A stretch of 7,352 bases of DNA from CAZYBG01 sp964645155 (GCA_964645155.1 CAZYBG010000130.1:1-7352), one strand, 5' to 3'. Counted from the stretch's first letter, positions 1 to 7,352 are shown. The notes: a model not told the origin generated them from the letters alone. Translations and numbers: made by a program.

Positions 1-779
1 GCCATGATGCCGAGGCCGATGCCGGCCAGCACCACGCGCTCGTAGTCCAGCCCCGACATCAGCACGCGCACGCCGCGCCCCTCCTCGCCCAGCACGTTCT
101 CGAACGGCACCTCGCAGTCCTGAAACACCAGTTCCGCCGTGTTCGAGCCGCGCATCCCCAGCTTGTCAAAGTGGGGCGAGGTCGAAAACCCGGTCATGGC
201 CCTCTCGATCAGGAACGCGGTGATCCCCTTCGATCCCGCCTCGGGATCGGTCTTGGCGTAGACGACGAGGGTGTCGGCGTCGGGGCCATTGGTGATCCAG
301 TACTTCGTGCCGTTCAGCACGTAGCGGTCGTTCTTCTTCTCGGCACGCAGCTTCATCGAGACGACGTCCGACCCCGCGCCCGCCTCGGACATGGCGAGCG
401 CGCCGACATGCGCGCCCGAGACGAGCGCGGGCAGGTAGCGCTGCTTCTGCGCCTCGGTGCCGTTCAGGCGGATCTGGTTGACGCAGAGGTTGGAATGCGC
501 GCCGTAGGAGAGCGACACCGACGCGCTGGCGCGCGCGACCTCCTCGACCGCGACGACATGGGCGAGGTAGCCCATCCCCGCCCCGCCATACTCCTCCTCG
601 ACCGTGATGCCGAGAAGGCCGAGCTCCCCCATCTCGCGCCAGAGCGCTGGCGGAAAGACGTTCTCGCGGTCGACCTCGGCGGCGAGCGGCTTCACCCGCT
701 CCTGCGCCCAGCGGTGCACCATCTCGCGCAGGCTGTTCACGTCTTCCCCGAGGTCGAACGTCATCGTCGCGGTGAACAT
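1..779 (-). CDS. ivd: Isovaleryl-CoA dehydrogenase, N-terminal two thirds (runs off left edge)
   Basis: Flavoprotein of the acyl-CoA dehydrogenase family. It oxidises isovaleryl-CoA to 3-methylcrotonyl-CoA in cytoplasmic leucine degradation and passes electrons to ETF. I translated 259 codons from the ATG at 779-777, against a usual family length of about 385-390. The N-terminal helical domain contains SLSYGAHSNLCVNQ (residues 89-102), a signature typical of IVD rather than other family members. The FAD/substrate segment AMSEAGAGSDV is at 129-139, YWITNGPDAD at 160-169 and KLGMRGSNTAEL at 206-217. GLDYERVVLAG at 243-253 places Glu247 where IVD has its unusual catalytic base on helix G (Glu254 in human IVD), which supports IVD over short-chain or glutaryl-CoA enzymes. 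The start is supported by GGGAGG at 789-784, four bases upstream. The gene is transcribed divergently from tpiA. Carboxylase and hydratase partners, if present, would lie beyond the left edge. Confidence 0.93.
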   Translation of the reverse strand, partial: MFTATMTFDLGEDVNSLREMVHRWAQERVKPLAAEVDRENVFPPALWREMGELGLLGITVEEEYGGAGMGYLAHVVAVEEVARASASVSLSYGAHSNLCVNQIRLNGTEAQKQRYLPALVSGAHVGALAMSEAGAGSDVVSMKLRAEKKNDRYVLNGTKYWITNGPDADTLVVYAKTDPEAGSKGITAFLIERAMTGFSTSPHFDKLGMRGSNTAELVFQDCEVPFENVLGEEGRGVRVLMSGLDYERVVLAGIGLGIM

Positions 780-798
780 GCCCCCTCCCGCCGCCTTT

Positions 799-816
799 AT
801 TGAACAACCGTTCAAT
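799..816. promoter_or_regulatory. Palindromic operator candidate (ATTGAAC-N4-GTTCAAT)
   Basis: A perfect inverted repeat with arms ATTGAAC (799-805) and GTTCAAT (810-816) surrounds a 4-bp spacer. It is AT-rich against a very GC-rich background. It begins at the downstream edge of the predicted ivd -10 box and covers the predicted start site, the usual place for a repressor. Short palindromes of this shape (6-7 bp arms, 4-bp centre) are typical of TetR-family repressors, which often control acyl-CoA and branched-chain amino acid degradation genes. No regulator gene is in the window, so the binding protein is unknown. Confidence 0.55.
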
Positions 817-844
817 TCTATCCGGCAGGGAGGGGGCGCGTCAA
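815..844 (-). promoter_or_regulatory. Predicted sigma70 promoter of ivd
   Basis: On the minus strand TTGACG (844-839, 5/6 to TTGACA) is followed after 18 bp by TAGAAT (820-815, 5/6 to TATAAT). Transcription would start near 808 and give a leader of about 30 nt that contains the GGGAGG ribosome site. The match is good for a GC-rich genome and the location directly before ivd fits. It is a prediction from consensus only. Confidence 0.6.
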
Positions 845-868
845 CCGCCACGGGCCGTTCCTCGCCGC

Positions 869-896
869 TTGACGCGGCCGCCCTGCCGGCGAGGAT
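869..896 (+). promoter_or_regulatory. Weak predicted promoter of tpiA
   Basis: TTGACG at 869-874 matches the -35 consensus at 5/6. At a 16-bp spacing lies GAGGAT (891-896), only 3/6 for a -10 box. A start near 903 would leave a leader of about 20 nt before the tpiA ATG, including the ribosome site GGGAGG at 911-916. The -35 is convincing and the -10 is not. Together with the opposing ivd promoter it would form a compact divergent promoter region. Confidence 0.3.
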
Positions 897-922
897 GGCG
901 GCAGCGGCAAGGGAGGCGAGAG

Positions 923-1669
923 ATGCGGCGCAAGCTGGCGGCGGGAAACTGGAAGATGAACGGCAGCCGGGGCGCGCTGGCCGAGGTCGATGCGCTTCTT
1001 GCCGCGCACCGCGACCCGACCGTCGATATCCTGATCTGCCCGCCGGCGACCCACCTCGCCTGGATGCGCGACCGGATCGGGCAGGCGACGCTCCTGACCG
1101 GGGGCCAGGACTGCCACGCTGCGGCCAGCGGCGCGCATACCGGCGACATCGCCGCCGCGATGCTTGCAGATGTCGGCGCGACGCATGTCATCCTCGGCCA
1201 TTCCGAGCGCCGTGCCGACCACGGCGAGACCGATGCCGATGTGGCCGCGAAGGTTGGGGCGGCCTGGGACGCCGGCCTCGTGGCGATCGTCTGCGTCGGC
1301 GAGACCGGGGCCGAGCGCGACGCGGGCCGCACGCTGGCGGTGATCGAGCGGCAGCTGGCGGGATCGCTCCCCGATGGGGCGACCGCACGCAACACCGTCA
1401 TCGCCTACGAGCCGGTCTGGGCGATCGGCACCGGCCGCACGCCGACCGACGACCAGATCGCCGAGGTGCACGGCGCGCTCCGCGCGCAGCTCCACCGCCG
1501 GATCCCGGCCGAGGCCGAGGGCGTGCGGCTGCTCTACGGCGGCTCGGTCAAGCCCGCGAACGCGGCGCAGATCTTCGCGCTTGCCGAGATCGACGGCGCG
1601 CTCGTCGGCGGGGCATCGCTGAAGGCGGCCGAGTTCTCGGCGATCATCACCGCGCTCGAAGCCGCCTGA
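923..1669 (+). CDS. tpiA: Triosephosphate isomerase
   Basis: Cytoplasmic (beta/alpha)8-barrel enzyme of glycolysis and gluconeogenesis that interconverts dihydroxyacetone phosphate and glyceraldehyde 3-phosphate. The 248-residue product has the normal length. The active site is complete: Asn9 and Lys11 in GNWKMNG, His93 in ILGHSERR, Glu163 in AYEPVWAIGTG (catalytic base followed by flexible loop 6), and the phosphate-binding YGGSV (205-209) and GG (229-230). GQDCH (61-65) and GAHTGDI (70-76) are further family hallmarks. The ATG at 923 is chosen because GGGAGG (911-916) lies six bases upstream and the protein then begins right at beta strand 1 (MRRKLAAGNW). An in-frame upstream ATG at 800 would add 41 residues of non-conserved sequence and overlap the ivd promoter. 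The gene is separated from the downstream kinase gene by 53 bp with no visible terminator, so readthrough is likely. Nothing suggests a paralogous isomerase such as an erythrulose-phosphate isomerase, but that cannot be excluded without alignment. Confidence 0.96.
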   Translation: MRRKLAAGNWKMNGSRGALAEVDALLAAHRDPTVDILICPPATHLAWMRDRIGQATLLTGGQDCHAAASGAHTGDIAAAMLADVGATHVILGHSERRADHGETDADVAAKVGAAWDAGLVAIVCVGETGAERDAGRTLAVIERQLAGSLPDGATARNTVIAYEPVWAIGTGRTPTDDQIAEVHGALRAQLHRRIPAEAEGVRLLYGGSVKPANAAQIFALAEIDGALVGGASLKAAEFSAIITALEAA

Positions 1670-1722
1670 GACGGGCGGCGGGCGCGAACCGGAGCGAGAA
1701 CGAGCGGGGGCGGAAGCGGGTC

Positions 1723-3581
1723 ATGCCCGGCACGGCGCAGATGTCAGGACCGGTCCCGGCGGCCCAGCGCCGCTCGGCGGCGATCGTGCTCGCCGCCGTC
1801 GTCGTGGTCGTGCTGGCCGGGCTCGCGGCGCACCGGCAGGCGCAGCGCGCCTTCATCGACGAGGCCGCGCGCAGCGGCGAGACGACGCTGCGCCTCACCG
1901 TCGCCTCGCTCGGCGCGCAGCTGCAGCGGTTCGAGCGGCTGCCGCCGCTGATCGCCGAGCAGGCGGTGGTGCGCGCGCTGGTCGAGGCGCCGGACGACTC
2001 CGGACGGGTCGCGGCGGCAAACCTCCATCTCCGCGACCTCGCCCGGCGGCTCGGCGCGACCGACGTCTATGTCATCGACCCCGCCGGCCTGACCCGCGCG
2101 GCCAGCAACTTCGAGCTGCCGAACACCTTCATCGGCCAGAACTACGCCTTCCGGCCCTACTTCCACGACGCGATCGACGGCGGCGAGGGGCGCTTCTTCG
2201 CGCTCGGCATCATGTCGGGCAAGCGCGGCTACTACTTCGGCGCGCCGGTGGCGACCGGCGGCAGGATCGCCGGCGTCGTCGTCGTCAAGATCGACCTCGA
2301 CGCGATCGAGGGGAACTGGCGCGGCGGCGACGGCGAGATCATCGTGACCGACCCCGAGGGCATCGTGTTCCTGTCGAGCCGCGCGGACTGGCTGTTCCGC
2401 GCGATCCGCCCGCTCGACGCCGCGGCGCGCGCGGTCACGCGCGAGACGCAGCGCTATGCCGGCACCACGCTCGGCAGCCTTGATCTGCGCGAGGCCGCGG
2501 GCCCCGACCGCCGCACCACGGTGTCGGTCGGCGACGGCGGGCCGGGCCAGCCGTTCCTGCGGCTGGCCGAGGCGATGCCCGATGCCGGCTGGGAGGTGAG
2601 CGTCCTCGTCCCGACCGTCTCGGCGCGGCGGCAGGCCGCGATCGTCGGTCTCGCGGTGGCACTGGCGCTCGGCCTCGGCTCGATGGCGGCGCTCGTCGTG
2701 CTGCAGCGGCGCGCGCGGCTGGCCGAACGGCTGCACCTGCAGCAGGCCGCGCGGGCCGAGCTGGAGCGGCGCGTCGTCGAGCGCACGGCCGAGCTTGCCG
2801 CGCTGAACACCCGCCTCGGGGCCGAGGTGGCCGAGCGCATCACCGCCGAGGCGGACCTGCGGCAGGCGCAGGCGGGCCTCGTGCAGGCCGGCAAGCTGGC
2901 GGCACTCGGCCAGATGTCGGCGGCACTGGCGCACGAGTTCAACCAGCCGCTCGCCGCCGCCCGCAACTTCGCCGACAACGCGCTGACCCTGATCGACCGC
3001 GGCCGGGTGGAGGAGGCGCGGGGCAATGTCGGCAGGATCCTCGCCCTGATCGGGCGGATGGCCGCGATCAGCCGGAACCTGCACAGCTTCGCCCGCAAGC
3101 CGGGCGAGGCGCTGAAGCCGGTCGACCTCGGCGCGGTCGTGGCGGCGGCGGCCGAGCTGGCCCAGCTGCGCCTGCGCGCGGCCGATGCCCGCCTTGCGAT
3201 CGAGGTCCCGCCGGGGCTGCCGCCGGTGGTGGGCGGGCCGGTGCGGCTGCAGCAGGTGCTGGTCAACCTGATCTCGAACGCCGCCGACGCGGCCGAGGGC
3301 GCCAGCGACCGGCGGATCCACGTGACCGCGGCGGCGGTGCCCGGCGGCGTGCGCGTCGAGGTTCGCGACCACGGCCCGGGGGTTGCGCCGGCGCTCCGCG
3401 ACCGGATCTTCGACCCGTTCTTCTCGACCAAGGAGGTCGGCAAGGGACTGGGCCTGGGGCTGTCGATCTCCTTCAACATCGTCAAGGACTTCGGGGGGAA
3501 CCTCTCGGTCGCCGACGCGCCCGGCGGCGGGGCCGCCTTCGTGCTCGACCTGCCCGCGGCCGCGGCGGGAAGCGAGGCGGC

Positions 3582-3585
<4 letters not shown>
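1723..3585 (+). CDS. dctB: DctB-family sensor histidine kinase
   Basis: Inner-membrane kinase of 620 residues with the DctB layout and no HAMP domain. TM1 is at about 19-36. A periplasmic double-Cache sensor spans about 37-303 and includes VYVIDPAG (115-122), IGQNYAFRPYF (137-147) and SGKRGYYFGAPV (165-176), all typical of C4-dicarboxylate sensors. TM2 is at about 304-328, followed by a coiled coil at about 330-390. The HisKA H-box AHEFNQP carries the phospho-acceptor His404. The ATPase domain has an N-box (Asn515, Asn519), G1 DHGPG (549-553), F-box FDPFF (563-567) and G2 GKGLGLGL (573-580), so all catalytic motifs are intact. The ATG at 1723 has GGAAG at 1712-1716, six bases upstream; Met7 (1741) is an alternative with a weaker site. 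The stop overlaps the start of the regulator gene in GTGA, so the two are translationally coupled. In DctB, Tyr-x-x-Arg and a later Lys contact the ligand, and Tyr141, Arg144 and Lys189 fit these positions. The ALGIM stretch (160-164) looks less polar than in typical DctB. The ligand is therefore uncertain, though an organic acid taken up by the downstream TRAP system is likely. Confidence 0.9.
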
Positions 3586-4958
<1,373 letters not shown>

Positions 4959-4997
4959 CGCCAGATGTTACGGATTCCCTACATCGCACCCGGCGCG

Positions 4998-5015
4998 GGG
5001 CGTGATTCCACTCCC
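4998..5015. promoter_or_regulatory. Imperfect palindrome, candidate activator site before the TRAP genes
   Basis: GGGCGTG (4998-5004) and CACTCCC (5009-5015) form an inverted repeat with a 4-bp centre and 6 of 7 arm positions paired. It is centred near 5006, about 60 bp upstream of the transcription start predicted from the sigma70-like promoter at 5033-5062, a usual distance for an activator. The regulator encoded just upstream is the obvious candidate ligand. It could also be a weak hairpin at the end of the regulator transcript, but no T-run follows. A GATTCC direct repeat at 4973-4978 and 5004-5009 (31 bp apart) overlaps this site. Confidence 0.3.
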
Positions 5016-5032
5016 GATTGCATGGTAGGCTG

Positions 5033-5062
5033 TTGAACCTGCCGGGCGCGGGCTGCTCTAGT
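5033..5062 (+). promoter_or_regulatory. Weak sigma70-like promoter before the TAXI gene
   Basis: TTGAAC (5033-5038, 4/6) and TCTAGT (5057-5062, 4/6) are separated by 18 bp. The start would be near 5069, giving a 5' leader of about 60 nt. Mediocre hexamers fit a promoter that needs an activator. I scanned the 172-bp gap for GG-N10-GC, the minimal sigma54 -24/-12 element, and found none on the plus strand. Confidence 0.35.
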
Positions 5063-5072
5063 CCGTCCACAC

Positions 5073-5092
5073 ACCGCCCCGGCCAGGGCGGT
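5073..5092 (+). other. Short hairpin in the TAXI 5' leader
   Basis: ACCGCCC (5073-5079) pairs with GGGCGGT (5086-5092) across a 6-nt loop, a perfect 7-bp stem. It begins a few bases after the predicted transcription start and ends 27 nt before the ribosome site GGGAGG (5120-5125). No T-run follows, so it is unlikely to be an intrinsic terminator. It may stabilise the 5' end of the message or may be incidental in GC-rich DNA. Confidence 0.35.
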
Positions 5093-5130
5093 ACCGGCCG
5101 TCAGGCCCGAAGAAACCTTGGGAGGTTCAC

Positions 5131-6114
5131 ATGACCATGAAGACGCTGGCGGCACTGGCCGCCTCGACGCTCATCGCCGCGCCCGCCGTGGCGCAGGAGG
5201 TCGACCGCACCGGCTGGCCCACCAGCTTCACCGTCGGCACCGCCTCGCAGGGCGGCACCTTCTTCGTCTACGGGTCGGGCTGGGCGAACCTCGTCGCCGA
5301 GGAACTCGGCATCACCGGCGCGGGCGAGGTCACCGGCGGGCCGATGCAGAACATGGCGCTGGTCCATACCGGCGATCTCGCCTTCGGGCTCACCACGCTC
5401 GGCCCGGCGGCCGAATCGCTCGCCGGCAACAACGCGGTCGCCCCCGGCCTCGCCATGGACAAGGCCTGCGCCATCTTCCCGATGTACCAGACCCCGTTCT
5501 CGATCGCGGCGCTCGACAGCACCGGCATCACCGCGATCTCGGAAATCCCCGACGGCGCGACGATCGGCTTCGGCCCCGCCGGGTCCACCGCCGACACCTA
5601 CTTCCCGGCGATGCTCGAGACGCTCGGCGTGTCGTTCGAGCGGCGCAACGGCGGCTGGGACGATCTGGGCAGCCAGATGCAGGACGGCCTGATCGACGTG
5701 ATCGGCTTCGCCGCCGGCGTGCCGATCCCGACCATCAGCCAGCTCGAGGTGCAGACCGGCATCACCCTCGTCGACTTCACCGACGAGGAGCTGGAGCAGA
5801 TCGTCGCGAACTTCCCGGTCTCGCCCTTCACGATCCCGGCGGGCACCTACCAGTCGCTGACCGAGGACGCGAACTCGGTCGCGATGTGGAACTTCGCCAT
5901 CGCCAACTGCGACCTGCCGGAAAGCTTCGTCTACGAGGCGACGCGGGTCGCGATGGAAGACAATGCCCGGATGGTCAACGTCCACCAGGCCGCCAGCGAG
6001 ACGCTTCCCGAAAACTGGGACAAGAACAACGTGCTCAAGTGGCATCCCGGCGCGGCGCGCTGGTTCAACGAGAACGGCGCCTCGATCGCAGAAGACATGA
6101 TCTACGGCGGCTGA
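5131..6114 (+). CDS. TAXI-family TRAP transporter solute-binding protein
   Basis: Periplasmic receptor of a TRAP uptake system, 327 residues, the normal TAXI length. A signal peptide at 1-21 (MTMKTLAALAAS..., AVA before Gln22) directs export, so the mature protein starts near QEVDRTGWP. Family features are the first-strand motif VGTASQGGTFFVYGSGWA (35-52), TGGPMQNMALVHTGDLAFG (68-86), the second-lobe FGPAGSTADTYFPAM (147-161) and the C-terminal WHPGAARWFNENG (304-316). TAXI proteins pair with fused DctQM permeases, and one follows 154 bp downstream. GGGAGG (5120-5125) sits five bases before this ATG, so it is preferred over the ATG at 5137. Few TAXI ligands are known and the substrate cannot be called here. 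Cys113 and Cys260 are the only cysteines and might pair after export. The preceding DctBD-type two-component system is the likely regulator. Confidence 0.93.
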   Translation: MTMKTLAALAASTLIAAPAVAQEVDRTGWPTSFTVGTASQGGTFFVYGSGWANLVAEELGITGAGEVTGGPMQNMALVHTGDLAFGLTTLGPAAESLAGNNAVAPGLAMDKACAIFPMYQTPFSIAALDSTGITAISEIPDGATIGFGPAGSTADTYFPAMLETLGVSFERRNGGWDDLGSQMQDGLIDVIGFAAGVPIPTISQLEVQTGITLVDFTDEELEQIVANFPVSPFTIPAGTYQSLTEDANSVAMWNFAIANCDLPESFVYEATRVAMEDNARMVNVHQAASETLPENWDKNNVLKWHPGAARWFNENGASIAEDMIYGG

Positions 6115-6142
6115 GCCTGCGGCAGCTGAGCCTGCGGCGGCT
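6106..6142 (+). repeat. 15-bp tandem repeat that duplicates the TAXI stop codon
   Basis: The unit GGCGGCTGAGCCTGC (6106-6120) is followed directly by GGCAGCTGAGCCTGC (6121-6135, 14/15 identical) and the first seven bases of a third copy (6136-6142). The first unit carries the natural stop TGA (6112-6114). Because the period is a multiple of three, the second unit carries another in-frame TGA (6127-6129). Readthrough of the first stop would add only four residues after the stop position. This looks like a small slippage or duplication event at the gene end. Confidence 0.75.
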
Positions 6143-6157
6143 CGGCACCGTGCCGCC
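6136..6157 (+). other. First hairpin between TAXI and permease genes
   Basis: GGCGGC (6136-6141) pairs with GCCGCC (6152-6157). Inside, CGG (6143-6145) pairs with CCG (6148-6150), with one T-T mismatch between the two blocks. The loop would be very tight, so the innermost pair probably opens. It lies 13 nt before a stronger hairpin. No T-run follows. It is likely part of the same mRNA 3' structure. Confidence 0.5.
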
Positions 6158-6170
6158 TCGCAACGCAAGC

Positions 6171-6202
6171 GCGGGCCGCCCCCGGGCAAGGGGGCGGCCC
6201 GC
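6171..6202 (+). terminator. Strong GC hairpin between TAXI and permease genes, likely attenuator or mRNA-stabilising stem
   Basis: GCGGGCCGCCCCC (6171-6183) pairs perfectly with GGGGGCGGCCCGC (6190-6202) around a 6-nt loop: 13 consecutive pairs, all G-C. No T-tract follows, so it is not a classical intrinsic terminator. In binding-protein-dependent transport operons such a stem after the receptor gene commonly blocks 3' exonucleases or causes partial termination, so the receptor is made in excess over the permease. That role is inferred from its position between the TAXI stop and the permease ribosome site. Confidence 0.7.
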
Positions 6203-6268
6203 AGGCACTGACCGGCGCGCCCGGACCGGCGCACCGCATCCTGCTTCGCACATCCCGGGGGGACGACC

Positions 6269-7352
6269 ATGACCAGCAGCGCCGATGTCCGGCAGGACGA
6301 CGAGGTCATCATCGCCTCGGGTGTCGACGAGGAGCCCGTCGAGGCGAACCGGCGGATCTTCGAGGGCCGGAACTACGCGATCGTCGCCACCGTCGCGGCG
6401 GCCTACGCGGCGTTCCACATGGCGGCGCTGAACGGCCTGTCGATCCGCGACATGACCGGCGGCGCGGTCAACCTGCCGTTCCTGCCGAACCTGCCGATGG
6501 AGACGTGGAACTTCCGCATCGTCCACATCGCGGGGGCGCTGCTGCTGGGGTTCCTGCTGTTCTCGGCCACCGCGTTCGACGAGGACGGCGACAGCCGGCC
6601 GAAGCCGACGACGTGGATCGGCTGGGCGCTGATGATCCCCGCACTCCTTTCGTTCGGCGCCGCGCTCTCCTTCGCCGCCGAGATCCGCGGCGGCGCGCAG
6701 TGGAACGGCATCGACGAGGCGATCCGCTTCCGCGAGACCTGGCTCTACGGCGCGCCGCTCCTCGTCGCCACGGTCGGCGGCATCCTGCTGTCCTGGTTCC
6801 ACCGCCGCGGCCGCGCCGCCTTCGCGGTGCCCGACGCGGTGCTCGGGGTCTGCGGCTTCGCGGTCGCGGCCTATCTCATCACGATCTACGGCACGCTGAT
6901 GCGCAACTCCACCGGCACGCCCTTCGCGCCGATCGGCATCTCGCTCGCCGCCATCGCCGGGACGCTCCTGATCATGGAGCTGACGCGGCGCGTCACCGGG
7001 CTCGCGCTCATCGTCATCTCGGCGCTGTTCGTGCTCTACGTCTTCACCGGCCAGTACCTGCCGGGCTTCCTCAACTCGCCGCCCATCGGCTGGGCGCGGT
7101 TCTTCTCGCAGCTCTACACCGATGCCGGCATCCTCGGGGCGACGACGGCGGTCTCCTCGACCTACATCATCCTGTTCATCATCTTCGCCGCGTTCCTGCA
7201 GGCCTCGAAGGTCGGCGACTACTTCGTCAACTTCGCCTTCGCCGCCGCCGGGCGCACCCGCGGCGGCCCGGCCAAGGTGGCGGTCTTCGCCAGCGGGCTG
7301 ATGGGCATGATCAACGGCACCTCGGCCGGCAACGTGGTGGCGACCGGCTCGC
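6269..7352 (+). CDS. TRAP transporter fused permease (DctQM, 4TM/12TM type), N-terminal part
   Basis: Inner-membrane subunit of the TRAP system. It takes substrate from the TAXI receptor and drives it into the cytoplasm with an ion gradient, usually Na+. I translated 361 codons from the ATG at 6269, and the frame stays open to the right edge; full-length fusions are about 600-900 residues. An acidic cytoplasmic leader (1-35) precedes hydrophobic segments at about 36-54, 84-103, 116-137, 160-177, 188-210, 222-239, 243-260 and 297-315. The small Q-type region and the start of the large M-type region are therefore in one chain. The stretch GGPAKVAVFASGLMGMINGT (342-361 region) is the conserved motif of the M domain, whose usual form has GxPAKVAVxAS followed by a Gly/Ser/Asn-rich ion-site hairpin; here it continues SAGNVVATGS. 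The ribosome site GGGGGGA (6257-6263) is five bases upstream. The gene is probably cotranscribed with the TAXI gene through the intervening hairpins. Confidence 0.92.
   Translation, partial: MTSSADVRQDDEVIIASGVDEEPVEANRRIFEGRNYAIVATVAAAYAAFHMAALNGLSIRDMTGGAVNLPFLPNLPMETWNFRIVHIAGALLLGFLLFSATAFDEDGDSRPKPTTWIGWALMIPALLSFGAALSFAAEIRGGAQWNGIDEAIRFRETWLYGAPLLVATVGGILLSWFHRRGRAAFAVPDAVLGVCGFAVAAYLITIYGTLMRNSTGTPFAPIGISLAAIAGTLLIMELTRRVTGLALIVISALFVLYVFTGQYLPGFLNSPPIGWARFFSQLYTDAGILGATTAVSSTYIILFIIFAAFLQASKVGDYFVNFAFAAAGRTRGGPAKVAVFASGLMGMINGTSAGNVVATGS

Noticed and set aside
800..922. Upstream start for triosephosphate isomerase at 800
   Set aside because: It would add 41 residues with no family similarity, starts inside the ivd operator, and lacks a ribosome site. 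The ATG at 923 has GGGAGG at ideal spacing and gives the normal length.
1741..1743. Met7 of the kinase as the true start
   Set aside because: The ATG at 1723 has a better spaced GGAAG upstream. The difference is only six residues of the cytoplasmic N-terminus, so this is kept as a minor alternative.
1744..3372. Minus-strand open frame (542 residues) antisense to the kinase
   Set aside because: His/Arg/Ala/Gly-rich with no domain; it is the mirror of the strongly biased codons of the kinase gene.
5008..5022. TTGCA at 5018-5022 as a sigma54 -12 element
   Set aside because: The -24 position at the required spacing (5008-5009) is CC instead of the near-invariant GG.
5073..5092. Hairpin in the TAXI leader as a terminator of the regulator gene
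   Set aside because: Only 7 bp, no T-tract, and placed 114 bp after the regulator stop, downstream of the likely TAXI promoter.
5089..5096. CGGTACCG palindrome as an operator
   Set aside because: An 8-bp palindrome with no extension or second copy is expected by chance in a window of this size and composition.
5101..6312. Minus-strand open frame (403 residues) antisense to the TAXI gene
   Set aside because: It covers a gene with a signal peptide and TAXI motifs, and its own product has no recognisable fold and a biased composition.

Overview
The window is GC-rich, densely coded DNA, and every CDS shows the strong G/C third-position bias of a high-GC genome. Protein types, promoter style and gene order point to an alphaproteobacterium, most likely Rhodobacterales/Rhodobacteraceae. 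This assignment is inference, because there is no rRNA or other marker gene to settle it. No mobile element, tRNA, rRNA or CRISPR array is visible, and base composition looks uniform.

Layout. On the minus strand, 779 down to 1 holds the first two thirds of an isovaleryl-CoA dehydrogenase (leucine catabolism). A sigma70-like promoter and a 7-bp-arm palindrome at its likely transcription start precede it. Divergently, on the plus strand, are triosephosphate isomerase (923-1669), a DctB-family membrane histidine kinase (1723-3585) and a DctD-family AAA+ response regulator (3582-4958) that overlaps the kinase by GTGA. After a 172-bp gap come a TAXI-family TRAP solute-binding protein with a signal peptide (5131-6114), a 154-bp gap with two hairpins, and the first 361 codons of a fused DctQM (4TM/12TM) TRAP permease that runs off the right edge (6269-7352).

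How the parts fit. The kinase and regulator look like a sensory pair controlling the TAXI-TRAP uptake system next to them. The periplasmic Cache domain senses a small organic acid, the regulator is phosphorylated, and it acts in the gap before the binding-protein gene. The binding protein delivers the substrate to the Na+- or H+-driven fused permease. The substrate cannot be read from the sequence.

Most noteworthy: the regulator has GAFPGA where sigma54 activators have GAFTGA, and an Asp-Asp Walker B instead of Asp-Glu. The gap before its presumed target contains no GG-N10-GC (-24/-12) element, but does contain a sigma70-like promoter with an imperfect palindrome about 60 bp upstream of the predicted start. 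Together these suggest a DctBD-derived system that may not use sigma54 in the standard way and has been attached to a TAXI-type rather than a DctP-type TRAP transporter. A perfect 13-bp GC stem between the binding-protein and permease genes probably sets their expression ratio.
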